From Streptosporangiaceae bacterium (GTDB taxonomy: Bacteria > Actinomycetota > Actinomycetes > Streptosporangiales > Streptosporangiaceae): a stretch of 6,520 nt of DNA. The notes under the pieces are model-generated. The model searched no databases. It saw only the letters and a program-made list of their open reading frames with translations, and was not told where the DNA came from. Shown piece after piece: positions 1 through 5,306 of the stretch. The number at the start of each line of letters is the position of its first letter. The stretch's first letter is position 1. The translations under genes were made by a program, and so were the position numbers. The stretch spans positions 1 to 6,520 of the forward strand of contig JASIGD010000583.1 in the NCBI GenBank assembly GCA_030045295.1, written 5' to 3'.

Positions 1-458
1 TGGTCGGGAAAAAAGTCCCGTGCCTGGATCTTGGCCAGCCACCGTGCCAGTTTCTCCAGATCCTGCTCGCCCTCTTCCATTTCGGCGAACGTGTACTTCC
101 CGGCACTGGTCTCCTTGCTGATCTCATCGAGAAGAGCGGAGCATCGCTCGGAAAACTCGTCATATTCCCGGGTCCGGTCAGCCCGGAAACGCTGTACGAT
201 CGTTTCATTCACTTCCGGCGACGAGCCCGGGATGTTCAATAGGAATCCCGTCCCGCTTTGCCGGAGAATGCCTGCCAGCAGTTGCTCAAAGAACTCCGTA
301 TGCGACGCCGTATCCGGCAGCACCCAGGCGCCATTCACCATTGTGGTCGCGCCGACTGCCCGCAGGCGGCGCCAGAGCGCCACCCGAGCGCTGGACGGTT
401 TGCTGGGAAGTTGGGCCAAGAGCAGCAGCCAGCCTGACGAGGAGCTATCCGCGCCCAT
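1..458 (-). CDS. chrB: ChrB-family chromate-resistance regulator, N-terminal part (3' end outside window)
   Basis: The visible 152 codons match the N-terminal domain of ChrB, the chromate-responsive regulator found with ChrA efflux pumps. Landmarks in order: a hydrophobic strand after Trp10 (WLLLLAQLPSKPSSARV, 10-26), then WRRLRAVGA, then the strand ending in WVLPD, and near the edge the helix YTFAEMEEGEQDLEKLARWL followed by KIQARDFF. This order and spacing are typical of ChrB, whose N-terminal half resembles PaaX-type domains. The start is fixed: reading upstream from ATG458, the in-frame stop TGA is only six codons away, inside the palindrome at 464-479, and no other start lies between. 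There is no good ribosome binding site. The C-terminal domain and any adjacent chrA lie outside the window, so a true chromate function cannot be confirmed; many actinobacteria carry ChrB homologues without proven chromate roles. Confidence 0.88.
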   Translation of the reverse strand, partial: MGADSSSSGWLLLLAQLPSKPSSARVALWRRLRAVGATTMVNGAWVLPDTASHTEFFEQLLAGILRQSGTGFLLNIPGSSPEVNETIVQRFRADRTREYDEFSERCSALLDEISKETSAGKYTFAEMEEGEQDLEKLARWLAKIQARDFFPD

Positions 459-463
459 AGAGA

Positions 464-479
464 TGCAACACCTGTTTCA
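464..479 (-). promoter_or_regulatory. 16-bp palindromic operator candidate in front of chrB
   Basis: On the coding strand of chrB this reads TGAAACAGGTGTTGCA, a near-perfect inverted repeat with 7-bp arms (TGAAACA / TGTTGCA) and a 2-bp centre. It ends 5 bp before the start codon, so a bound protein would cover the place where a ribosome binding site would normally be. Three further copies with the same arms stand in the tandem repeats at 1869-1978, which supports a protein-binding role. By analogy with ChrB proteins that repress their own operons, chrB autoregulation is the simplest reading, but the binding protein is inferred. Confidence 0.6.
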
Positions 480-508
480 CGCCAGAACATCCGAGCATGC
501 CATACCAC

Positions 509-537
509 ATATTACAACCCGCGGGTTATGATGCCAA
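509..537 (-). promoter_or_regulatory. chrB promoter, sigma-70 type
   Basis: On the minus strand, TTGGCA (532-537) and TAATAT (509-514) are separated by exactly 17 bp, close to the TTGACA/TATAAT consensus. Transcription would begin near 502, leaving about 45 nt of leader before chrB. The palindrome at 464-479 would then lie just downstream of the transcription start, a position suited to repression. Confidence 0.6.
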
Positions 538-724
538 TCCCGGCAAGCAACCTTCCTTCTGGGGTTCCCTGGGGGTGGATCATGTCAGCGTGAGCAGCGA
601 GCATGTGGTGCCAGGCCATCAGGGAGCCGGTTGGATAGGTATCGATAATGGTTTGCGACAGTGCGTATCCGACTACTCGTTAATTCTTTTGTGAACCGTT
701 ATGCGCGGTCTAAAGGAGTGGTAG

Positions 725-907
725 TTGCTTCTTGAAACCCTGGATATCTCCGAAGCGGCCGACGCTAGGAATCTTCCAGATGCTGCGGGCGGGCCATTCG
801 CCGATCTGCTCGATGCACGGCATGCGTCCCTGGTCGCCGCTGCGCTCGTCGGGTCAGGAGCCTGCACCGTCGAGATGGGTATACCGAAGGAGGAGTGGTT
901 CCGCTGA
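725..907 (+). CDS. small ORF of unknown function, possibly the first part of a broken gene
   Basis: A 60-codon frame begins with TTG at 725, six bases after a strong ribosome binding site (AAAGGAG, 712-718). An in-frame TAG at 722-724 excludes an earlier start. The product, ending GIPKEEWFR, matches no family I recognise and has no signal peptide or membrane segment. Codon composition is moderately coding-like: first and third positions are clearly richer in GC than second positions. After the TGA at 905-907 the same frame stays open for 29 more codons to a second TGA at 995-997, with even higher third-position GC. The strong hairpin at 1006-1034 follows directly. This could be a pseudogene with a premature stop, a genuine small protein, or chance. 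Confidence that it is expressed is low. Confidence 0.33.
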   Translation: MLLETLDISEAADARNLPDAAGGPFADLLDARHASLVAAALVGSGACTVEMGIPKEEWFR

Positions 908-1005
908 AGATCCGGAATCCTGGCTCCTTGCGGCTGTGACTGCCGCCGCCTCAATGCGATCCCGGCCCTCCGCGGGCTGGTCGACGAGGCCAGCTGACGT
1001 GGGTT

Positions 1006-1034
1006 GCCCCAGCCCGCAGGCTGCGGACTGGGGC
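1006..1034. terminator. strong GC hairpin, probable bidirectional terminator
   Basis: GCCCCAG and CCGCAG arms pair with CTGCGG and CTGGGGC, with a single C/A mismatch and almost no loop: 13 paired bases in 29 nt. It lies 15 bp past the stop of the minus-strand transporter gene (1050) and 8 bp past the second TGA (997) of the plus-strand frame that begins at 725. There is no T-tract on either side, which is common for actinobacterial terminators. Placement between convergent frames supports termination in both directions. Confidence 0.62.
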
Positions 1035-1049
1035 TCGCGCACGATCGGT

Positions 1050-1700
1050 TTACCAGCCGGTGACGGCCAGAACAGCCGCCGTGACGATCACGCCGACGCC
1101 CACGATCCCAAATGTGCGGTACATCCGAGTGCGCAGCGCCGGGATCAGGACCGCGAGGCTAATTCCGATCGCGAGGCCGATCAGGCCCAATCCGCCGCTC
1201 GCCAGCGCCTGCAGGCCCGCCGAGGCCCAGACCGAGGCGTGCGCGGGCACGCCTGTAACCGCACCGTAGGTCATGTTGTCGATGCTCAGGGCCACCGGCA
1301 GAACCCAGATGCCTCGCCACGACCATGTAGCCAGCCGCTCCGATGTCTGCATCTTCCTCGCGACGAAGTAGATCCCGATCCAGTAGAGGCCGAGCGCGAC
1401 GAGCAGCGTGGTCTCGAGCACTGTGCTGAGCGTGTCTGACACGGAGAAGTGGAACATAGTGCCGATCAGGTACCCGATTCCGTCTCCGGCTCCGTACGAA
1501 AGCCCGTACGGCAATGCCAGGGCTGACACACCCCCGATCGCCCACCACTTCCACTGTGATGCGTGCTCGTGCTCGTCCGGCGACCTGAGTTCACTGTGGT
1601 CGCGTTTCCGCTGTTTGATGAACATCGGTCCCGTGACGATGCAGGCGATCAGCGAATCGACGCCTAGGAGAAAGAAAGCCAGGTAATTGAAACCACCCAT
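1050..1700 (-). CDS. six-helix membrane protein, MntP/LysE-superfamily-like putative metal exporter
   Basis: The 216-residue product has six predicted membrane segments at roughly 5-24, 53-80, 95-113, 129-150, 157-183 and 195-214. Two halves each carry an aspartate in a similar setting: GVDSL (Asp15, helix 1) and ALSIDNMTYG (Asp141, helix 4). This mirrors the duplicated Asp motifs of MntP manganese exporters and their LysE-superfamily relatives (CadD, TerC). The loop after helix 1 is charged and contains His35, His44 and His46 in a DEHEHAS context. Overall similarity to classical MntP is weak, so substrate is unknown; a cation exporter is inferred. ATG1700 is preferred: AAAGG lies 10 bp upstream, and the longer frame to 1802 would start inside the promoter. 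It ends with TAA just before the hairpin at 1006-1034. Confidence 0.72.
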   Translation of the reverse strand: MGGFNYLAFFLLGVDSLIACIVTGPMFIKQRKRDHSELRSPDEHEHASQWKWWAIGGVSALALPYGLSYGAGDGIGYLIGTMFHFSVSDTLSTVLETTLLVALGLYWIGIYFVARKMQTSERLATWSWRGIWVLPVALSIDNMTYGAVTGVPAHASVWASAGLQALASGGLGLIGLAIGISLAVLIPALRTRMYRTFGIVGVGVIVTAAVLAVTGW

Positions 1701-1772
1701 GCTACTTCGACCTTTCGGTTTGGCCGTTCCCCTGCCTGCTGGCGAGGGGCGGGTCGCTTGCGAGGTGGCAGG

Positions 1773-1802
1773 AGCGTAAAATGCTAATAGGATGACTGTC
1801 AA
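1773..1802 (-). promoter_or_regulatory. promoter of the MntP/LysE-like gene
   Basis: On the minus strand, a perfect TTGACA (1797-1802) is followed after 18 bp by TACGCT (1773-1778), which fits the actinobacterial TAnnnT -10 pattern. The predicted transcript begins near 1766, giving a leader of about 65 nt before ATG1700. The palindrome repeats begin 67 bp upstream of the -35 box. Confidence 0.6.
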
Positions 1803-1819
1803 GAGTTCCGTGCTGTTCG

Positions 1820-1838
1820 TAATATGTTGTAATATGTG
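1820..1838 (+). repeat. direct repeat of TAATATGT sharing a 13-mer with the chrB promoter
   Basis: TAATATGT occurs twice with a 10-bp period (from 1820 and 1830). The 13-mer GTTGTAATATGTG at 1826-1838 is identical to the chrB -10 region on the minus strand (506-518). In both places it is followed, in the same orientation and after 26-30 bp, by the TGAAACA palindrome. No convincing -35 box accompanies it here, so it may be a relic of a chrB-type promoter rather than an active one. Confidence 0.5.
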
Positions 1839-1866
1839 TTTTCGCGCGAATCAAGGACACTTCCGG

Positions 1867-2000
1867 GTTGAAACACCTGTTGCATCCGAATGGCCGCGGA
1901 TAAGCCGGTCCGGCTTGAAACACATGTTGCACCTTAATGGCTACGGATAAGCCGGTCCAGGTTGAAACACCTGTTGCACCTAAATGGCCGCGGATAGGCC
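1867..2000 (+). repeat. three tandem 47-bp repeats carrying the chrB palindrome and start region
   Basis: Units begin at 1869, 1916 and 1963, an exact 47-bp period. Each opens with TGAAACAC(C/A)TGTTGCA, then 5 variable bases, then an ATG at 1890, 1937 or 1984 followed by G-C-rich codons reading Met-Ala-(Ala/Thr)-Asp. The same layout (palindrome, 5 bases, ATG, Met-Gly-Ala-Asp) forms the start of chrB; unit 3 matches chrB at 29 of 35 positions and unit 1 at 28 of 35 by direct comparison. AAGCCG-GTC-CGGCTT at 1902-1916 adds a small perfect hairpin in unit 1. The reading frames after these ATGs close after 15, 33 and 16 codons, and 47 is not a multiple of three, so they are not one gene. Likely an operator array or duplicated chrB start fragments. 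Confidence 0.8.
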
Positions 2001-2268
2001 GCTCATCGCGATTTGGCACCGATCAGCCGTGTGAATGAGCGCGGCGCGGTCCAGGCGAGCCAGGCGCCGGGTTCGACAACTGACAGGAATGCGCGGAGCA
2101 CTCACTGCGCTGCCGAGATCCGGGACACCCAGCCGCGGCCGCCAAGCTGAACGGCAGTGCGTCCTGCCAGCAACGGCGTTACATCATGCCGGACGTCATA
2201 GTGTGGTCAGCGCGACATCGCGGGGGTGGCCGCGCCGGGCGATCGGCCCCGCGGTGTGACGGTTCCCG
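2001..2268. other. intergenic stretch without a supported gene
   Basis: No frame on either strand has a ribosome binding site or a recognisable product. A plus-strand frame from 2035 would encode an arginine-rich peptide of composition typical of chance GC-rich reading. The only structure seen is the hairpin near the end of the downstream operon, listed separately. Confidence 0.5.
2219..2253 (-). terminator. possible terminator of the middle operon
   Basis: CGCGGGG (2219-2225) pairs with CCCCGCG (2247-2253) around a 21-nt loop, 15 bp past the stop of the pseudoprotease gene. There is no T-tract and the loop is large, so this is a weak call. Confidence 0.3.
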
Positions 2269-3216
2269 CTAGGAGTTGCCGTCGTCTATCTGCGTGGCGA
2301 CGGCGAGCGCCGTGTTGATCGGGATCGCGTAGCCGACGACGTGGAGGCCGCTCCCCGAACCCCCGACAATGATGCCGATCACCTGGCCGTTCAGGTTTAC
2401 CAGCGGGCCGCCGATCGCCGACGGCACCGCGGACTGCAGCACCGATGCCATGAGCCCGCTCCGGGTCGTCCTGCCGACGGTGACGGTCGTGTCCAGGGTG
2501 ACCAGGGTCCCGACGTCGATGGTCAGGGCATCCGCCCTGCCCGTGGTGCCGATCGCGGTGTCGTAGACCTCGCCCGGCACATGATAGGAGGACTGCCTGG
2601 AGGCTTCCGCGCTTTTGACGATCGTGGCCGAGTTCCCGACCGGGGCGGTCGAGAACGGCCTCCCATTTGCGCCTTCCAGCTGGAGCAGCGCCAGGCCCGC
2701 CGCCGCGTCCACGCCGATCACCTTGGCCTTGAAGGTCATGCGGGACAGGACGTACTCCGCCGCCAGGTCCGCCGCACCCGCGGAGGGCTGGTAAGTGGTC
2801 AGCACCTTCCCCGACTGAGTGAGCACCAGGCCGATCCCGACCGAGGTCCCGCCCGACAGGACGTGGACCATGCCGAGAGCCGCCGATTCAAGGATGTTCG
2901 CCTGGTTGTCCTGGGCAGTTTCGTCGTCGTCCTCGATGAACGCGGTGTGCGCCGTGGCCGGCCGGGGAATCGCCGTGTTGATCACCGTGTCACCGAGCCC
3001 GACAGCCCTGCCGGCGCCGAAGCCGAGCCCCGCCGCGAGGATGACCGCCGCCGCGATCACAGAGATCCTGAAGCGCTTGTTCCGCCAGGCTTCCGGCAGG
3101 GCCTGGCCGTACTTCGCGTCATCACTCGCGCCCGGGTCGTCTTCCGCACGCGTGCGCTGTCCGCTTTCGCCTGCTTCCTGAACATGCATCGTCCGGCTGC
3201 TTGTCACGATGCTCAC
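2269..3216 (-). CDS. membrane-anchored HtrA/S1C-like trypsin-fold protein lacking all catalytic residues (pseudoprotease)
   Basis: The 315-residue product has a charged cytoplasmic N-terminus (1-50), one membrane helix (about 51-72) and a trypsin-fold domain outside the cell. Family landmarks are clear: GIGLVLTQSGKVLT (127-140), AKVIGVDAAAGLALLQLEG (164-182), and PSAIGGPLVNLNGQVIGI (265-282), which correspond to the HtrA blocks around the His, Asp and Ser of the triad. At those three positions this protein has Gln143, Gly174 and Ile268 (SAIGGPL in place of GNSGGPL), so it should not cleave peptides. The domain otherwise looks intact and no frameshift is seen, which suggests a selected binding or scaffold role. 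No PDZ domain follows. The GTG start at 3216 overlaps the upstream stop as GTGA, so translation is probably coupled to the upstream gene. ATG3189 is an alternative start. Confidence 0.82.
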   Translation of the reverse strand: MSIVTSSRTMHVQEAGESGQRTRAEDDPGASDDAKYGQALPEAWRNKRFRISVIAAAVILAAGLGFGAGRAVGLGDTVINTAIPRPATAHTAFIEDDDETAQDNQANILESAALGMVHVLSGGTSVGIGLVLTQSGKVLTTYQPSAGAADLAAEYVLSRMTFKAKVIGVDAAAGLALLQLEGANGRPFSTAPVGNSATIVKSAEASRQSSYHVPGEVYDTAIGTTGRADALTIDVGTLVTLDTTVTVGRTTRSGLMASVLQSAVPSAIGGPLVNLNGQVIGIIVGGSGSGLHVVGYAIPINTALAVATQIDDGNS

Positions 3217-4670
3217 ATCCCGGACGGGTTCGCCGTCTGCGCGGCGGCGTTGAAGGTCGCCGCGACCGCCACGCCCGCACCGTTCCGGATGACCGTGACG
3301 GGATTCGTCAGGCGGAAGTGCTGGCAGGCAAGATTGACGAACGACGTGCTCAGCCGGTTGGCCATGAAGGTGAGCAGGTTGTCGCCGGCCCCCGCCGACG
3401 GCGACTGGCCGGTGGCGAGCAGGTTCTGGTTGGCGGCCAGGAACGGCGTCTGGATGTTGACGATGTTCTGGCAGTACATCGCGGGGCTGCTGGTCTTGTC
3501 GTTCTGGTTGCTGATCGGCGCCTGGCCGAGTTCCTCGCGGTACATGTCGGTCTTGGCCGCGTCGAACTGATCGTCGCCGTTCAGCACCAGCTCGTCGTTC
3601 TCCGGCACCAGCGCCGCGATCTTCGGCTGATACGCGCCCGACAGTATCTCGTCCAACGTCTGGGAAGTGGTCGGCTGGTCGTTGTTGGCCAGGTCAGGGG
3701 CCTGGAACGGGGTGCACCCGAGGAGCGGGTCGAGGAACAGGTCGAGCAGGGTGTTGTCACTGCGGCTGTGCAGCAGCGTCGCCCCCGCCATGTTGCCTGC
3801 GTTGGCCGTGGTGTCCTGCGCCGTCTGGCCGGTGAGCGGGTTCAGCAGGTACTCGGTGGTCACGTTGCCGCCCTGGTCCGGGCCGGCCACCTCGAAGTTG
3901 CGCGTGACCGGGCACGTCTGGCCCGTGCCCCCGTGGCCGCCGGACGGGATGATCTTGGCCGAGGTACCCGGGGACGGCACCTTGAGCACGCCCTCCCGCT
4001 CGGCCTTCTTCACCGCGTTGAAGAAGTTGATCCCGTTGCAGAACGACACCTGCCCGAAGATCGACCCCGTCTGGCCGTTGACGCAGTCGGCGTCCGCGAG
4101 CGTGGTCGGCGTCGTCCCCACCTGGAACAGGTCCGTGCCGTTGAACCCGAAGTCGATCGTCACGACCGCGTTCGCCGGGATCGTCGGCACCCTGGGCACC
4201 ACCGCCGGCCTGGTGCCCTTCGTAACCACGAGCGGGTCATAGACCGACAGCGCCCCGGTGGCCGGATCCAGGATCGTGGCCTGGACGAACGCCCCCAGGT
4301 TGACCGCGTTGGTCATCTCGCAGCCAGAGGCTGCCGGCGACTGTCCGTCCGTGCCGGTGAGTTGATACGGCGTGGCCAGGCCCCGCGGGCTGAGCGGGTT
4401 AGCCGGAACGATGATGTCACAGTTGACATTGGTCGTCAGGGTCGTCGCTGGAGTCGTCGTCGACGTCGGAGCGGTGGCCGAGGGACTCGGGCTCACCGGA
4501 ACACCCAGAGGCACCGGGTCACTACCTGAGTTGCTCGAGCCCGCCTGGAACGCGATCACCCCGCCGATCACCAGGCCTAGCGTCACAGGCACGGCGAGCT
4601 GGGCCGCAATACGCGTCATACCACTTTTTTGCATGCGGCGTCGCCATGTGGACCGGCGCCCGTCATGCAC
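3213..4670 (-). CDS. membrane-anchored extracellular protein with eight cysteines, family not recognised
   Basis: The start chosen is GTG4670, because GGAGGT (4678-4683) lies 7 bp upstream; the frame extends to GTG4685 but with a poor site. The 485-residue product has a basic N-terminus (RRSTWRRR), one hydrophobic helix (about 20-41, signal anchor or uncleaved signal), a Pro/Ser/Thr-rich linker (51-80) and a long extracellular region. That region has eight cysteines (84, 117, 196, 211, 253, 319, 400, 449), an even number consistent with four disulfides. No enzymatic motif, repeat or known domain was recognised. The stop overlaps the start of the pseudoprotease gene by 4 bases, so the two proteins are probably made together and may act as partners at the outer face of the membrane. 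A weak -10-like TAACGT lies upstream at 4712-4717. Function is unknown. Confidence 0.8.
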   Translation of the reverse strand: MHDGRRSTWRRRMQKSGMTRIAAQLAVPVTLGLVIGGVIAFQAGSSNSGSDPVPLGVPVSPSPSATAPTSTTTPATTLTTNVNCDIIVPANPLSPRGLATPYQLTGTDGQSPAASGCEMTNAVNLGAFVQATILDPATGALSVYDPLVVTKGTRPAVVPRVPTIPANAVVTIDFGFNGTDLFQVGTTPTTLADADCVNGQTGSIFGQVSFCNGINFFNAVKKAEREGVLKVPSPGTSAKIIPSGGHGGTGQTCPVTRNFEVAGPDQGGNVTTEYLLNPLTGQTAQDTTANAGNMAGATLLHSRSDNTLLDLFLDPLLGCTPFQAPDLANNDQPTTSQTLDEILSGAYQPKIAALVPENDELVLNGDDQFDAAKTDMYREELGQAPISNQNDKTSSPAMYCQNIVNIQTPFLAANQNLLATGQSPSAGAGDNLLTFMANRLSTSFVNLACQHFRLTNPVTVIRNGAGVAVAATFNAAAQTANPSGM

Positions 4671-4677
4671 CCAATCC

Positions 4678-4683
4678 ACCTCC
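4678..4683 (-). promoter_or_regulatory. ribosome binding site deciding the GTG4670 start
   Basis: GGAGGT on the minus strand stands 7 bp before GTG4670. It lies inside the longer reading frame that begins at GTG4685, which has no comparable site, so the shorter form is favoured. Confidence 0.65.
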
Positions 4684-4685
4684 AC

Positions 4686-5125
4686 GTCCGCCGTTCCGCC
4701 CTAGGAGAGATACGTTAGACCAGCTAGGCGGCATGACGCGGGAAATTTGGAAGATCGAAATCTATTGCAGGCCTCTAACGTCGCAGATGGGGCGCGTGAT
4801 CGTAGGGTGATAGTGGAGTGATAACCTTGAGATACACGAGGCAAATGTCCGGACCTCACCCGCACGTGACCGAAAGCGTTATCAAATTACGCCTCTATAC
4901 GGTCAGTTCCTCCGTACGGGTAACGGGTGTTGGCGTTGCTCGCCGGCCCGCAGACGAGCCTGGCAGCGCTACGGCGACCCCAGATTCTCCGGAGCCGGGC
5001 GCCTGGCCGCGTTCTTGCCCGGTGCTGCTGGCCTACTGCCTTTGGGTCCCCGGCTCCATCCCCGGAATTTTATGCACAACCTCTTACCAAGCTATGACAA
5101 CCCTGCGCTCGCCTTTGTCCAGTGG
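4686..5125. other. intergenic stretch between divergent genes
   Basis: No supported gene is seen. The plus-strand frame 4818-5168 has no ribosome binding site and a low-complexity, non-coding-like composition. An inverted pair TCTAACGT (4774-4781) / ACGTTAGA (4712-4719) is present; the right-pointing copy in each case contains a -10-like TAACGT, so these may be divergent promoter elements, but no matching -35 boxes are convincing. The 11-bp repeats are listed separately. Confidence 0.45.
4796..4823 (+). repeat. three GTGAT direct repeats at 11-bp period
   Basis: GTGAT begins at 4796, 4807 and 4818, and units 1 and 2 match at 8 of 11 positions. An 11-bp direct-repeat spacing puts each unit on the same helix face and is typical of OmpR/PhoB-type response-regulator boxes. 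The array is about 125-150 bp upstream of the eight-cysteine protein gene. Protein and target are unknown. Confidence 0.3.
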
Positions 5126-5131
5126 TATAGT
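5123..5131 (+). promoter_or_regulatory. extended -10 promoter for the mntP-like gene
   Basis: TGGTATAGT contains TATAGT (5126-5131), one mismatch from TATAAT, preceded by the TGn extension. No good -35 box is seen at 16-18 bp. Transcription would begin near 5138, leaving a leader of about 168 nt. Confidence 0.45.
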
Positions 5132-5137
5132 CGCGGT

Positions 5138-5306
5138 CGCTGTTTCATCAGGCCCCCGCCCCGCATAAGGGTAAGGTAGCCGGTCTTTTTTGCGGAACAC
5201 TGCACCTGCCGGGCCGATCCGCCGTTCAATGGGTGTTACCTCCTCGTGATGCCAGGTCAACCCACCACGGGCGGGGCGGTCACTCCAGGTAGTGAAGGGT
5301 CGGGAC
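5138..5306 (+). promoter_or_regulatory. long, possibly structured 5' leader of the mntP-like gene
   Basis: A 9-bp all-GC long-range stem is possible between CCGCCCCGC (5156-5164) and GCGGGGCGG (5271-5279). It encloses 106 nt that contain smaller pairings such as GCGGA (5192-5196) with TCCGC (5218-5222) and GGTAA (5170-5174) with TTACC (5236-5240). The closing stem ends 15 nt before the ribosome binding site AAGGG (5295-5299). Manganese exporters of this family often carry the yybP-ykoY Mn riboswitch, but the conserved GGGGAGTAG and GAGACC elements of that class are not present in clear form. It may be a diverged or different regulatory RNA, or just GC-rich leader. Confidence 0.3.

Larger units (their letters stand above)
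459..1005. other. mostly non-coding stretch between chrB and the bidirectional hairpin
   Basis: Apart from the chrB promoter, its operator and the doubtful small ORF at 725-907, I see no supported gene here. A 35-codon minus-strand frame (619-512) reads plausibly but has no ribosome binding site and runs through the chrB -35 element to end inside the -10 box. No RNA gene or transposon end was recognised. Confidence 0.5.

Noticed and set aside
31..531. Long plus-strand frame opposite chrB
   Set aside because: It is antisense to the well-recognised ChrB domain and its product is Ser/Arg-rich without family features.
512..619. 35-codon minus-strand frame between the small ORF and chrB
   Set aside because: It has no ribosome binding site, crosses the chrB -35 box and ends in the -10 box, so it is probably chance.
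1867..2000. CRISPR array
   Set aside because: The repeats are directly tandem with a 47-bp period and no unique spacers; differences between units are scattered substitutions.
1890..2038. Small peptides starting at the ATG of each 47-bp unit
   Set aside because: Frames of 15, 33 and 16 codons have no ribosome binding site and differ in frame after a few codons; kept only as part of the repeat description.
2035..2259. Plus-strand frame for an arginine-rich 74-residue peptide
   Set aside because: No ribosome binding site, no recognisable product, and composition expected from chance reading of GC-rich DNA.
2341..4529. Long plus-strand frames opposite the middle operon
   Set aside because: They are antisense shadows; the minus strand has clear HtrA-type blocks, membrane helices and coupled starts.
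5141..5147. Half of the chrB palindrome (TGTTTCA) near the mntP-like promoter
   Set aside because: The second arm is absent at the required distance, so this is not a supported operator.
4818..5168. 116-codon plus-strand frame upstream of the mntP-like gene
   Set aside because: No ribosome binding site and no domain; it runs through the probable promoter of the downstream gene.
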